A stretch of 12,556 nucleotides of DNA from Polyangiaceae bacterium (GTDB lineage Bacteria; Myxococcota; Polyangia; Polyangiales; Polyangiaceae). Of this stretch, positions 1 to 5,943 are shown in pieces (positions within the stretch are counted from its first letter, which is position 1; every line of letters begins with the position of its first letter). The notes below the pieces were generated by a model. It made no database searches. It was given only the letters and a program-made list of their open reading frames with translations, and was not told where the DNA came from. The DNA lies in the NCBI GenBank assembly GCA_025936205.1, contig JAICTU010000263.1:1-12556 (forward strand), read 5' to 3'. The position numbers and the translations under genes are program-made.

Positions 1-149
<149 letters not shown>

Positions 150-206
150 GAGTGAAAACCTCCAGCCCACAGCCTGCGCCGCGCCCGCCCGTATACTGGC
201 GATCGC

Positions 207-231
207 GCCAATCCATTGGCAGAATGCCAAT
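207..231. promoter_or_regulatory. Triple GCCAAT half-site, candidate operator for the XRE-cupin regulator
   Basis: Three copies of one hexamer sit in alternating orientation in the divergent gap: GCCAAT at 207-212, ATTGGC at 215-220 and GCCAAT at 226-231. The first two form an inverted pair with a 2-bp spacer. The second and third form a 7-bp inverted repeat (ATTGGCA at 215-221, TGCCAAT at 225-231) with a 3-bp spacer. The array ends 3 bp before the regulator's start codon and lies between two divergent starts, which fits repression of both genes or autoregulation. No good -35/-10 pair was recognised; the palindromic GTATAC at 191-196 could supply a -10 for either direction. The repeats are seen directly; the operator role is inferred. 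Confidence 0.55.
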
Positions 232-234
232 CTG

Positions 235-804
235 ATGAGCACACCCTCCAGCGACGACCTGGCCGATCGTTTGGCTCGGAACATCCGCGCCCTGCGCGAA
301 GCCAGGAATGCCACCCAGGCCGAGCTGGCGAAGCTCGCCGGCTTGCCGCGCGCCACCTGGGGCAACCTGGAGTCGGGCGCGGGCAACCCGACGCTCCAGG
401 TGCTGTACAGCGTCGCCCAGGCGCTGCAGGTCTCGCTCGAAGAATTGCTGGCGGCCCCGCGCGCGAGCGCCCGCCACTACCCGGCGGCCGCGCTCACCAC
501 CAAACAGCGCGGCTCGGTCAGCGTGCGCAAGCTGCTGCCGGATCCGTTGCCCGGCATGGAGTTCGACCGCCTGGAGCTGCCGCCCGGCTCGCGCATGATC
601 GGCATCCCGCACACGCCGGGCACGCGCGAATACCTGGTCTGCGAATCGGGCGCGCTGGTGCTGGTCGCCAGCGGGGAGCGCTACGAGTTAGAGCCCGGTG
701 ACGTGGTCGTGTTCCGTGGCGACCAGCGTCACTCTTACGAGAACCTGGGCAAGAAGCCCGCCGTCGGCTACTCGGCGGTGCTGCTCACCCCGGCGCTCGG
801 ATGA
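235..804 (+). CDS. XRE-family transcriptional regulator with C-terminal cupin domain
   Basis: A 189-residue DNA-binding regulator. Residues about 13-68 form an XRE/Cro-C1 helix-turn-helix (LARNIRALREARNATQAELA, then the recognition segment LPRATWGNLESG and NPTLQVLYSVAQAL). Residues about 110-185 form a small cupin barrel with the typical GDVVVFRGDQRHSYEN stretch, where a bound ligand or metal would modulate DNA binding. Proteins of this build commonly control a divergent metabolic or efflux gene. The frame is open upstream to 118, but the ATG at 235 puts the HTH at the usual distance from the N-terminus, and an earlier start would overlap the divergent dehydrogenase. No clear Shine-Dalgarno precedes 235; its place is taken by the inverted repeats at 207-231. 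The ligand is unknown. Confidence 0.88.
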   Translation: MSTPSSDDLADRLARNIRALREARNATQAELAKLAGLPRATWGNLESGAGNPTLQVLYSVAQALQVSLEELLAAPRASARHYPAAALTTKQRGSVSVRKLLPDPLPGMEFDRLELPPGSRMIGIPHTPGTREYLVCESGALVLVASGERYELEPGDVVVFRGDQRHSYENLGKKPAVGYSAVLLTPALG

Positions 805-1317
805 AACAGGATCTCAGCGGGCACACCTCTCCCGTGCGGCGTGTGATCGCCACTCATTCCGGTCCGCGCTGAGCTCACCGCGCTGATCTATCGGCGGCGA
901 GCACAGTCGCTTCTCTGCCGCTTCCGGCGGCGCGCTTCACTGGGCGGCCCCCTCGGGCCACCGGCAGAACGGTACAACTTCAAACGTGAATCCCGGCGCG
1001 TGCGGGGCGCCGGCGAGAACGAGCGTGAAAACATGGATCTCAGAGAGGGAAACGCGCGGAGACCCCAATTCGGACTCCGCGAGCGCTCGCCGATGCGAAG
1101 CGCCGAAGGTGAATGGAAAGGCGACACGCGCTGCGCATCACCGGTGAGAGCGGGCGCTGCGCGCGCACGTTCGGTGTCGGAGCAACGGAGCCCACGGACC
1201 GCTCGTCAGCGCGTGCGAAGCACGACGCTGGAACGGTCCAGAGGCTCGTCACCACCGGTGGGCGAACCACATCCCTCGCGCCGCCGAGCCTGAAGGCTCC
1301 GCCCGCGCTAGCCGCTA

Positions 1318-1377
1318 TGCTGCACTGTCGTGATGCACCGTTTTATGATGCAGCGTTTTATGAAGCACCGTGCAGCA
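1318..1377. repeat. Inverted repeat enclosing a 15-bp tandem repeat
   Basis: A perfect 8-bp inverted repeat, TGCTGCAC at 1318-1325 and GTGCAGCA at 1370-1377, encloses about 2.6 copies of a 15-bp tandem unit: TGATGCACCGTTTTA (1331-1345), TGATGCAGCGTTTTA (1346-1360) and TGAAGCACCG (1361-1370). Copies one and two differ at a single base. The unit is markedly more AT-rich than the surrounding DNA. The function is unknown. It could be a protein-binding site, part of a structured RNA, or debris of a small mobile element. Confidence 0.6.
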
Positions 1378-1379
1378 CT

Positions 1380-1430
1380 CTCCGGACGAACCGGAGGGCT
1401 ACCGCCGCGAAAACAGCCGCAAACCGGCTG
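1380..1430. repeat. Two adjacent compact hairpins
   Basis: Two perfect 6-bp stems, each with a 5-nt loop, lie 17 bp apart: CTCCGG-ACGAA-CCGGAG (1380-1396) and CAGCCG-CAAAC-CGGCTG (1414-1430). Read on the minus strand, the second is followed by TTTTC, so it resembles a weak intrinsic terminator for leftward transcription. No minus-strand gene ends nearby. Confidence 0.45.
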
Positions 1431-1467
1431 CTACGGAATCAATGCTCGCGTCGACCAATAGCGCGTC

Positions 1468-1530
1468 GGGAAGGGGTACAGCCACCGTGGTGCAAAGTTG
1501 CGTTTTTCATTGGCGTACAACCTCCTTCCC
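1468..1530. repeat. 63-bp imperfect inverted repeat
   Basis: GGGAAGG (1468-1474) pairs with CCTTCCC (1524-1530), GTAC (1476-1479) with GTAC (1515-1518), and GCCA (1481-1484) with TGGC (1511-1514). This gives a bulged stem of 15 pairs around a 26-nt centre that contains GTTTTTC. The same two flanks also contain a direct repeat, GTACAGCCACC against GTACAACCTCC. It could be an RNA hairpin or a very small inverted-repeat element. No target-site duplication was identified. Confidence 0.4.
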
Positions 1531-1657
1531 TTGATTTGGGCTCACTCTGAACGACGAGGCGGGTTCCGTCAAGTCGCGAAGTGAAACCACGCGTTGGATC
1601 ATCGTGCTGTCACGGACCCTGTCACCAGGAGCCTGCGTCGCGCGTTGATCTCTCTGC

Positions 1658-2056
1658 ATGCAGAATCACAACGAGGGTGAGAACCAGAGCTGCGGCGCGG
1701 AGCTCGCGCAGTCGGCGGTTGTTCCGGAATTGATTGGCGCGCTGATGTTGCACGTCACACAAAACCTGGAGGCCCACGCGCAGTGGGTCGGTGCCTCGTC
1801 CGAGGCCGCGCGCCTCGAGCAAGCGGCGCTGCGCGAGGTGGCGGCCGACTACCGAGCCCTGGCCCAAGCGGCCGCCCGTGCCGTGGAACACATGCGCGCC
1901 GCCGCCGGCCTCGCGTCCTCGCCGCACGACCCGGCGACGTGGGACCGCGGCGCCTTCGTGAGCTGGATGCAGCGCAAGATCGAGCTGCAGCGCGCCCTCG
2001 GCGAGTTGCTGCTGGAACACGCCCGGCTCTCCCAGCGCGGCCTCGAGCAGATCTGA
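1658..2056 (+). CDS. Small alpha-helical protein of unknown function
   Basis: A 132-residue protein that I do not recognise. Third-position G/C use is strong throughout, especially from codon 40 on, and this favours the plus-strand frame over the antisense ORF in the same place. It has no signal peptide and no membrane segment. Almost the whole chain is predicted helical (for example LEQAALREVAADYRALAQAA, and later MQRKIELQRALGELLLEHAR), with heptad-like leucine and alanine spacing, which suggests a helical bundle or short coiled coil. An in-frame TGA at 1646 limits the start to 1658 or later. No convincing Shine-Dalgarno precedes the ATG at 1658, and the ATG at 1745 is an alternative. It is followed after 144 bp by the YciI gene in the same orientation, but nothing in the sequence shows that the two are linked in function. 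Confidence 0.65.
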   Translation: MQNHNEGENQSCGAELAQSAVVPELIGALMLHVTQNLEAHAQWVGASSEAARLEQAALREVAADYRALAQAAARAVEHMRAAAGLASSPHDPATWDRGAFVSWMQRKIELQRALGELLLEHARLSQRGLEQI

Positions 2057-2200
2057 CCCGCCAGCCTAAGGCCCATCATTTCGCGGATTTGCTAGTTCGT
2101 CGAAGAAAGTTGAGGCGCGCTGTCGATCGCCACCCCGCTGATTCGTCGACCCGGTAGAGGCTGGAAGAAACAACCCCCGGCCGAACCAGAGGAGACGGAC

Positions 2201-2641
2201 ATGCGAGTGATTGTGTTGGTGAAGGCGACGAAGAACTCCGAAGCGGGCCTGATGCAGGGCGAGGCGACGGAAGAGATGTTCCGCCAGATGGGCAAGTTCA
2301 ACGAAGAGCTCGTCAACGCAGGCGTCATGAAGGCGGGCGAAGGCTTGCACCCGAGCTCGCGCGGCAAGCGCGTCACGTTCAACGGCAGCAAGCGCACCGT
2401 GATCGACGGCCCCTTCAGCGAGACCAAGGAGCTGGTGGCGGGCTTCTGGATCTGGGAGGTCAAGTCGATGGACGACGCGGTGGAATGGGCCAAGCGCTGC
2501 CCCAATCCGATGCCGAACGAAGAGGGCGTGCTCGAGATCCGCCCGATCCACGAGGCCGAAGACTTCGCTCACCTCGACCCGACGGGCGAGATCCGCCAGC
2601 AAGAGGAAGAGCTGCGCAACCGCCTCGAGAAGAAGAGCTGA
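2201..2641 (+). CDS. YciI/DGPF-domain protein
   Basis: A 146-residue protein of the YCII-related (DGPF) family, with a dimeric alpha-beta ferredoxin-like fold. It opens MRVIVLVKATKN with no signal peptide, so it is presumably cytoplasmic. The family's hallmark DGPF lies at residues 69-72 within VIDGPFSETKELVAGFWIWE, followed by the usual DAVEWAKRCP helix (about 92-101) and the final strand VLEIRPIHE. The tail from about 119 is acidic and helical (QQEEELRNRLEKK) and longer than in minimal members. The start is well supported by AGAGGAG at 2188-2194, six bases before the ATG. Family members are often found near sigma factors or used as small accessory domains; their reaction is mostly unknown, so none is proposed. 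The gene stands alone and a large hairpin follows its stop. Confidence 0.9.
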   Translation: MRVIVLVKATKNSEAGLMQGEATEEMFRQMGKFNEELVNAGVMKAGEGLHPSSRGKRVTFNGSKRTVIDGPFSETKELVAGFWIWEVKSMDDAVEWAKRCPNPMPNEEGVLEIRPIHEAEDFAHLDPTGEIRQQEEELRNRLEKKS

Positions 2642-2668
2642 TCGATCCCGAGCGTGCCGGACGCACGC

Positions 2669-2726
2669 CGGGCACTCCTGGAGTTGGGCTCGAGCCGCGC
2701 GGCACCGAGCCCTCCAGGAGTGCCCG
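2669..2726 (+). terminator. Large hairpin after the YciI gene, possible terminator
   Basis: CGGGCACTCCTGGA (2669-2682) pairs perfectly with TCCAGGAGTGCCCG (2713-2726). After a 3-nt bulge (GTT), GGGCTCG (2686-2692) pairs with CGAGCCC (2706-2712). The 13-nt loop contains the self-complementary GCCGCGCGGC. That is 21 base pairs beginning 27 bp after the stop codon. There is no T-tract, so it is not a classical intrinsic terminator. It may stop transcription by stem strength, protect the 3' end of the mRNA, or be a member of a dispersed palindromic repeat family. Confidence 0.5.
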
Positions 2727-2882
2727 CTGCACGCCACCCTCGCGCTGCGCGGGCTTTGCGCGGACCGATACGGAGACCGTCTGCGCCGCCCCAGCGCACC
2801 CGGCGCTCCGAGGCTTCGCCCATTGCCGTGCAGATGAGGTCCAGCCCAGGTCCGGCCCTGAGGAACTCCGCGAACCGTGCGA

Positions 2883-2909
2883 GAGAGCCCGTGATTTCCA
2901 AGGGCTCTC
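2883..2909. repeat. Inverted repeat, 8-bp arms
   Basis: GAGAGCCC (2883-2890) pairs with GGGCTCTC (2902-2909) around an 11-nt loop, and the stem can extend past a 2-nt bulge by two further pairs. It lies in the gap between convergent genes, downstream of the minus-strand hydrolase remnant. It could be a terminator for leftward transcription, but no T-tract follows on either strand. Confidence 0.35.
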
Positions 2910-2955
2910 GCCCCCCTTTGACGTTCCCGCTCGCGGCTGTGCCTTTTTCTTGAAA

Positions 2956-3147
2956 ACGTCATGTTCCTCGAGGAACTTCACTTCGCGCAAGAAAAGGAGC
3001 ACCTCGCGCTGCGAGGTTTCGTCGAGCACCCGACGGGCCCGCAAAAAACTCGATCAACGCCGCATTCACCTGGTGGGGCCGCTCCTGTTGCGTCCAGCGG
3101 CCGCAACCGGGCAAGATCAGCGATGTCCGGCGCGACGGCGAAAACCA
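2956..3147 (-). pseudogene. C-terminal remnant of an alpha/beta hydrolase
   Basis: Reading leftwards from about 3147, one frame gives RRTSLILPGCGRWTQQERP and then HQVNAALIEF. This matches the C-terminal end of epoxide-hydrolase-like alpha/beta hydrolases, where the general-base histidine lies in a G-H-W-x-Q-x-E-x-P segment followed by an N-x-x-L-x-x-F-L helix. Here the histidine position reads arginine (GRW instead of GHW). After GAG at 3049-3051 the frame runs into a six-base homopolymer (3043-3048). Dropping one base there restores the expected FLRARR ending and continues into a helical stretch (VLDETSQREVLLFLREVKF) before similarity is lost. No N-terminal part of the hydrolase exists upstream, because the FAD gene ends at 3190. 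It is therefore a truncated, probably frameshifted remnant. The recognition is from motif memory, not alignment. Confidence 0.55.
2963..2976. repeat. Perfect 14-bp palindrome
   Basis: GTTCCTCGAGGAAC is fully self-complementary. It lies inside the frameshifted part of the hydrolase remnant, so it may be chance or a binding site. No neighbouring gene start supports a regulatory role. Confidence 0.3.
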
Positions 3148-3189
3148 GCGCGGGAGCTCATCCTCACTGCCTCCCAGCGAACACCCCGC

Positions 3190-4530
3190 TCAGAGTCTTG
3201 CCATGATCTCGGAGACGCGCGCTACCAGCTCCGGTGAGCGCAGCGCACCGCGCGGCCGGAGCAAATGCTGCACCTCCATGCTCAGCCTGTGCACACCAGC
3301 ATCTTCGGCAGCAAGCCGGGTCAACGCGGCGCTGAAGCGGAGACTCTGCACAAAATCCGCGGGCCGCTCGCCCTGTGTATCTGGATAAATCAGATCGGGC
3401 AGCGCCGCCAGGGCCCACGGCGAGTCGAGCAAGGGCGGCACCTGCGCGAGGAATTCAGCGCCCAATCGCTCCAGCCCCTCACCGGACGCCGCCGCACTGT
3501 GCAACAGGCGCCGCAACAAGCAGCCCTCCTGCGCGGCGACGGCCATGCCCTGGCCATAAATGGGATTGAAGCGGCAGATGGCGTCGCCGAAGGGCAACAA
3601 GCCGCGCGGCAGCCGGGGCAGACGATCAAAGTGGCGGCACACGCTCTCGGCGAAGCCGAAGCGGTGCACCTCGCCGATACGCCGCGCGGGCGCGAGCGCG
3701 CGCTGCAGCGTGGGCGTGCGCAGATTCCGCACGAAATCGAGGAAGCCGGCTTCGTCGCCCGGCGGCTTTTCGCGATGGCGACCGGCGAGGCCCACGATCC
3801 AGCGCCGGCCCTCCAACGGCAGCAGGATCGCCCCGCGGCTCGACTCCGGCGCGCTGGGAAAGACCATCAGCGCTTTCCACTCCGGTAGCTCATCGGGCAC
3901 CTCGAACAGCGACGTCGCATAGCCCATATCGACGCCGATCCGCGTCTCCTCCGGCAGCGGGCAACCGCAGGCCTGCAGCGCCGCCAGGCTCAGCGCGCCG
4001 CGTCCCGAAGCGTCGATCACCAGCTCGCCCGTCAGGCGGTGCCGGCCGCCCGCGTCGGCGTATTCGACTCCGCTCACGTGACTGCCGTCCTCCGAGGTCA
4101 CGATGCGCTCGACGCGGCACCCCACTCGAGCCGACACGTTGCCCAGCACACAGCGCCGACGCACGGTGTGCTCGAGCAGCGGTCGCGTCAGCGAATACAC
4201 CACCCAACCCAGGTCGCGGGCGGGAAACGGATCATAGTGCTGGCGCTCCACTCGCATGTCGAGCCCGGCCCGGTACGCGACCGCCCCGGCCGCGATCAGG
4301 TCTGAAGCGAAGCCCGGGCAGAGCTCGGACAGTGCCCGCTCACCCGCGGCCAGCAGCACGTGCGGATGACGCCCCTGCGGCACGCCGGGCCGACCCGCGT
4401 CGGGCTCGGGAGCGGCATCGCGCTCCAGAAGAATGACTTCCTCGAAGTACGGCGCGGTTGCCAGCGCAGCGCTGAGCCCGCCCATACCGGCTCCGATGAT
4501 CAGCACGCGACGGCCCAAGCTTTGCGACAT
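3190..4530 (-). CDS. FAD-dependent monooxygenase-like oxidoreductase
   Basis: A 446-residue flavoprotein of the p-hydroxybenzoate hydroxylase/UbiH-like class. The N-terminal Rossmann motif VLIIGAGMGGLSAALA (residues 9-24, GxGxxG at 13-18) binds the ADP part of FAD, and the acidic end of strand two is LLERD (34-38). DASGRGA (173-179) is the mid-protein segment seen in many members. LLPFGDAICRFNPIYGQGM (311-329) holds the second FAD-binding GD motif and the flavin-contacting loop. It has no signal peptide or membrane helix, so it is a cytoplasmic or peripheral enzyme. Length is normal for the class. The C-terminal 100 residues are helical and may form the substrate lid. The ATG at 4530 follows AGGAGAGG (complement of 4540-4547). 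It lies 83 bp downstream of the membrane-protein gene and could be read with it. The substrate is unknown; tailoring of a secondary metabolite or aromatic hydroxylation are both possible. Confidence 0.85.
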   Translation of the reverse strand: MSQSLGRRVLIIGAGMGGLSAALATAPYFEEVILLERDAAPEPDAGRPGVPQGRHPHVLLAAGERALSELCPGFASDLIAAGAVAYRAGLDMRVERQHYDPFPARDLGWVVYSLTRPLLEHTVRRRCVLGNVSARVGCRVERIVTSEDGSHVSGVEYADAGGRHRLTGELVIDASGRGALSLAALQACGCPLPEETRIGVDMGYATSLFEVPDELPEWKALMVFPSAPESSRGAILLPLEGRRWIVGLAGRHREKPPGDEAGFLDFVRNLRTPTLQRALAPARRIGEVHRFGFAESVCRHFDRLPRLPRGLLPFGDAICRFNPIYGQGMAVAAQEGCLLRRLLHSAAASGEGLERLGAEFLAQVPPLLDSPWALAALPDLIYPDTQGERPADFVQSLRFSAALTRLAAEDAGVHRLSMEVQHLLRPRGALRSPELVARVSEIMARL

Positions 4531-4577
4531 CCGATAGGTCCTCTCCTTTCAGGACTCCGTGCCAACGCCGATGTCGC

Positions 4578-4592
4578 CTGCAAAGATTGCAG
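4578..4592. promoter_or_regulatory. Inverted repeat upstream of the FAD gene
   Basis: CTGCAA (4578-4583) and TTGCAG (4587-4592) form a perfect 6-bp inverted repeat with a 3-bp spacer, about 48 bp upstream of the FAD enzyme's start and 22 bp past the stop of the preceding gene. Its size and spacing suit a dimeric repressor site. A small hairpin in the intercistronic RNA is the alternative. No -35/-10 pair was recognised nearby. Confidence 0.35.
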
Positions 4593-4613
4593 CGAGTAGG
4601 TCGTATTTCCGGC

Positions 4614-5345
4614 TCAGCGCCCCAGCTCGCGGATGCGCGCGACGTGCGGATCGCGAGGATGCTGCCGGAGGAAGCGGCTCGCGGCGCGCTTCATCGCCGC
4701 GCTGTCGCCTTGCGCAGCCAGAGCTTCGATCGCCACCACGTCGGCGTCCGCGGCGAGCTCACCCTGCGGGAACTCGCGGTGATACTGCTCGATCTGGCGC
4801 AGAGCGCTGGCGTTGGCACCCACCGCGAGCGCCGTGCGCGCAGCGTCGAGGGCCGCGACTTCGCGCGCCAGCGACGACTCGGCGGAACGCGTGCTCGCGA
4901 GCGAGCTCGGCGAAGGTGTGGGCGGCTTGCGTGGGCGAGCGACGTTGCTCGCAGCCGCAGCACTGGCGGGCGTAGGTTCCACGGGTCGTTCAGCGAGCGA
5001 CGGCACGGCGCTATCCGTCGGAGTCACCACGACAGGAACCTCGCGCGCTGCCGGCACAGCAGCGGGTACAGCAGGCGACTCCGGCGGACGCAGCCAGACC
5101 GCCACCAGACTGCCGCCGCCGATGGCGCCGATCAGCGTCCATTTTGCGGCACGCACCGTCGCGCTTTCGAACCAGCCGCGCGGCTCGCTCGCCGAGGCGA
5201 GCGGCGCCAGCAAGGCGGCGTCCGCCGCAAAGCGCCGCCATGCGCCCTCGGTCGCGCCCGGGGGCGGCGCATCGCCGCGCGCGGATTCGAACAGGCTCCG
5301 TTCGAAGTCGGCCTGTGCGAGCTGCTCTGATTCGTGTCCGGTCAT
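4614..5345 (-). CDS. Single-pass membrane protein with periplasmic helical repeat, putative anti-sigma partner
   Basis: A 243-residue protein overlapping the sigma factor gene by 4 bp (ATGA), so the two are translationally coupled. Residues 1-65 are cytoplasmic, acidic and helical, and would be the part that contacts the sigma factor. A membrane helix lies at about 69-86 (WTLIGAIGGGSLVAVWL). A proline-, alanine- and serine-rich linker runs from about 87 to 155. A C-terminal domain (about 158-243) has TPR-like helical pairs (LAREVAALDAARTALAVGAN, then NASALRQIEQYHREFPQGEL) and ends LRQHPRDPHVARIRELGR. The zinc-binding HxxxCxxC motif of classical anti-sigma factors is absent. The anti-sigma role rests on position, topology and coupling alone; a periplasmic scaffold or sensor that merely shares the operon is possible. 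Confidence 0.75.
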   Translation of the reverse strand: MTGHESEQLAQADFERSLFESARGDAPPPGATEGAWRRFAADAALLAPLASASEPRGWFESATVRAAKWTLIGAIGGGSLVAVWLRPPESPAVPAAVPAAREVPVVVTPTDSAVPSLAERPVEPTPASAAAASNVARPRKPPTPSPSSLASTRSAESSLAREVAALDAARTALAVGANASALRQIEQYHREFPQGELAADADVVAIEALAAQGDSAAMKRAASRFLRQHPRDPHVARIRELGR

Positions 5346-5920
5346 GGCTTCCTCTGCGCGAAGGAGCGGGCGCGCAGCCGCCCGGCGATGGCGCTGAACT
5401 CCTCGCGCGCGCGGCGCAGCCGCGAGCCCACCGTGCCGATCGGGATGCCTTCGATCTCGGCGATGCTGCGCACATCGAGCCCCTCGAGCTCGAACAGCAC
5501 CAGCACCGCCCGCAGCTCGAGCGGCAGGCGCTCGAGCACGGCGTCGAGCAGCTGGCGGGCGCGCGCTTGCTCCAGTCGCTCTTCGGGCGTGGGTGCGCCG
5601 TCCACCAGGCTCTCCAGATCGTCGACGGCGCAGCGCGCAGGCGCGCTCGCCTGGCGGCGCAGCTCGTTGGCGGCAACGCGCAGAGCGACGCCGTACAGGA
5701 AGGCGTGTTGCTTGCCCGGCTCGATCTGCTCGAGCTTGCGCGCGGCCACCCAGAACACCTCTTGGGCAGCGTCATCGAGCTGCGCGATCGGCACACCCAG
5801 CCGGCGCAAGAGACGCCAGATGGACGCGTGGTACGCCTGGAACAGCGCGCGCAGATCGAGCGCCGCGCTTTCCGCGGCGTCGGTCGCGCTCGGAGCGTCC
5901 TGTGTCGCAGCACGCGACAT
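5342..5920 (-). CDS. ECF-type RNA polymerase sigma factor
   Basis: A 192-residue sigma-70 family protein of the extracytoplasmic-function type, with regions 2 and 4 only. Region 2 is residues about 24-90: LFQAYHASIWRLLRRLGV, then the polymerase-contacting LDDAAQEVFWVAARKL and the promoter-melting segment AFLYGVALRVAANELRR. Region 4 is about 123-176: LLDAVLERLPLELRAVLVL, then the helix-turn-helix DVRSIAEIEGIPIGTVGSRL for the -35 element. The ATG at 5920 is chosen because the conserved part then begins at the usual distance. A GTG at 5944 that shares one base with the upstream gene's TAG is the alternative. Neither has a clear Shine-Dalgarno, which suggests coupled translation from the upstream gene. 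The stop overlaps the start of the membrane protein. Confidence 0.9.
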   Translation of the reverse strand: MSRAATQDAPSATDAAESAALDLRALFQAYHASIWRLLRRLGVPIAQLDDAAQEVFWVAARKLEQIEPGKQHAFLYGVALRVAANELRRQASAPARCAVDDLESLVDGAPTPEERLEQARARQLLDAVLERLPLELRAVLVLFELEGLDVRSIAEIEGIPIGTVGSRLRRAREEFSAIAGRLRARSFAQRKP

Positions 5921-5943
5921 GCCGGGCAGGGAGTAGCTGCTCA

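Larger units (their letters stand above)
805..1657. other. Long gap without a convincing gene
   Basis: About 850 bp with no ORF that shows clear coding bias. It is slightly less GC-rich than its surroundings. Just after the regulator's stop there is a loose inverted repeat (CTCAGCG at 813-819 with CGCTGAG at 867-873, and CACAC at 822-826 with GTGTG at 841-845), which might form a weak terminator structure. The right half (1318-1530) is rich in inverted and tandem repeats, listed separately. The longest plus-strand frame, 1113-1550, has mixed third-position use and no recognisable domain, so it is not called. Nothing obvious lies in 1531-1657 apart from the presumed upstream region of the next gene. 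Confidence 0.6.
2642..3189. other. Gap between convergent genes
   Basis: About 550 bp without an intact gene, between the plus-strand YciI gene and the minus-strand FAD enzyme. It holds the large hairpin at 2669-2726, a second inverted repeat at 2883-2909, a perfect 14-bp palindrome at 2963-2976 and a decayed hydrolase fragment at about 2956-3147, each listed separately. I see nothing in 2727-2880 except GC-rich sequence without coding bias. Confidence 0.6.

Noticed and set aside
1113..1550. 145-codon plus-strand ORF with a repeated pentapeptide (DAPFY/DAAFY) and a repeated GVQPP
   Set aside because: Codon third positions are mixed and unlike the neighbours, there is no ribosome binding site and no domain, and the peptide repeats are by-products of the DNA repeats at 1331-1370 and 1475-1525.
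1622..2020. Minus-strand ORF of 132 codons opposite the small helical protein
   Set aside because: Composition is typical of antisense reading of a GC-rich gene; the plus frame has the better third-position pattern.
2460..3044. Long minus-strand ORF across the YciI gene and the gap
   Set aside because: Only its first 35 or so codons resemble protein (the frameshifted hydrolase tail); the rest is low-complexity antisense sequence.
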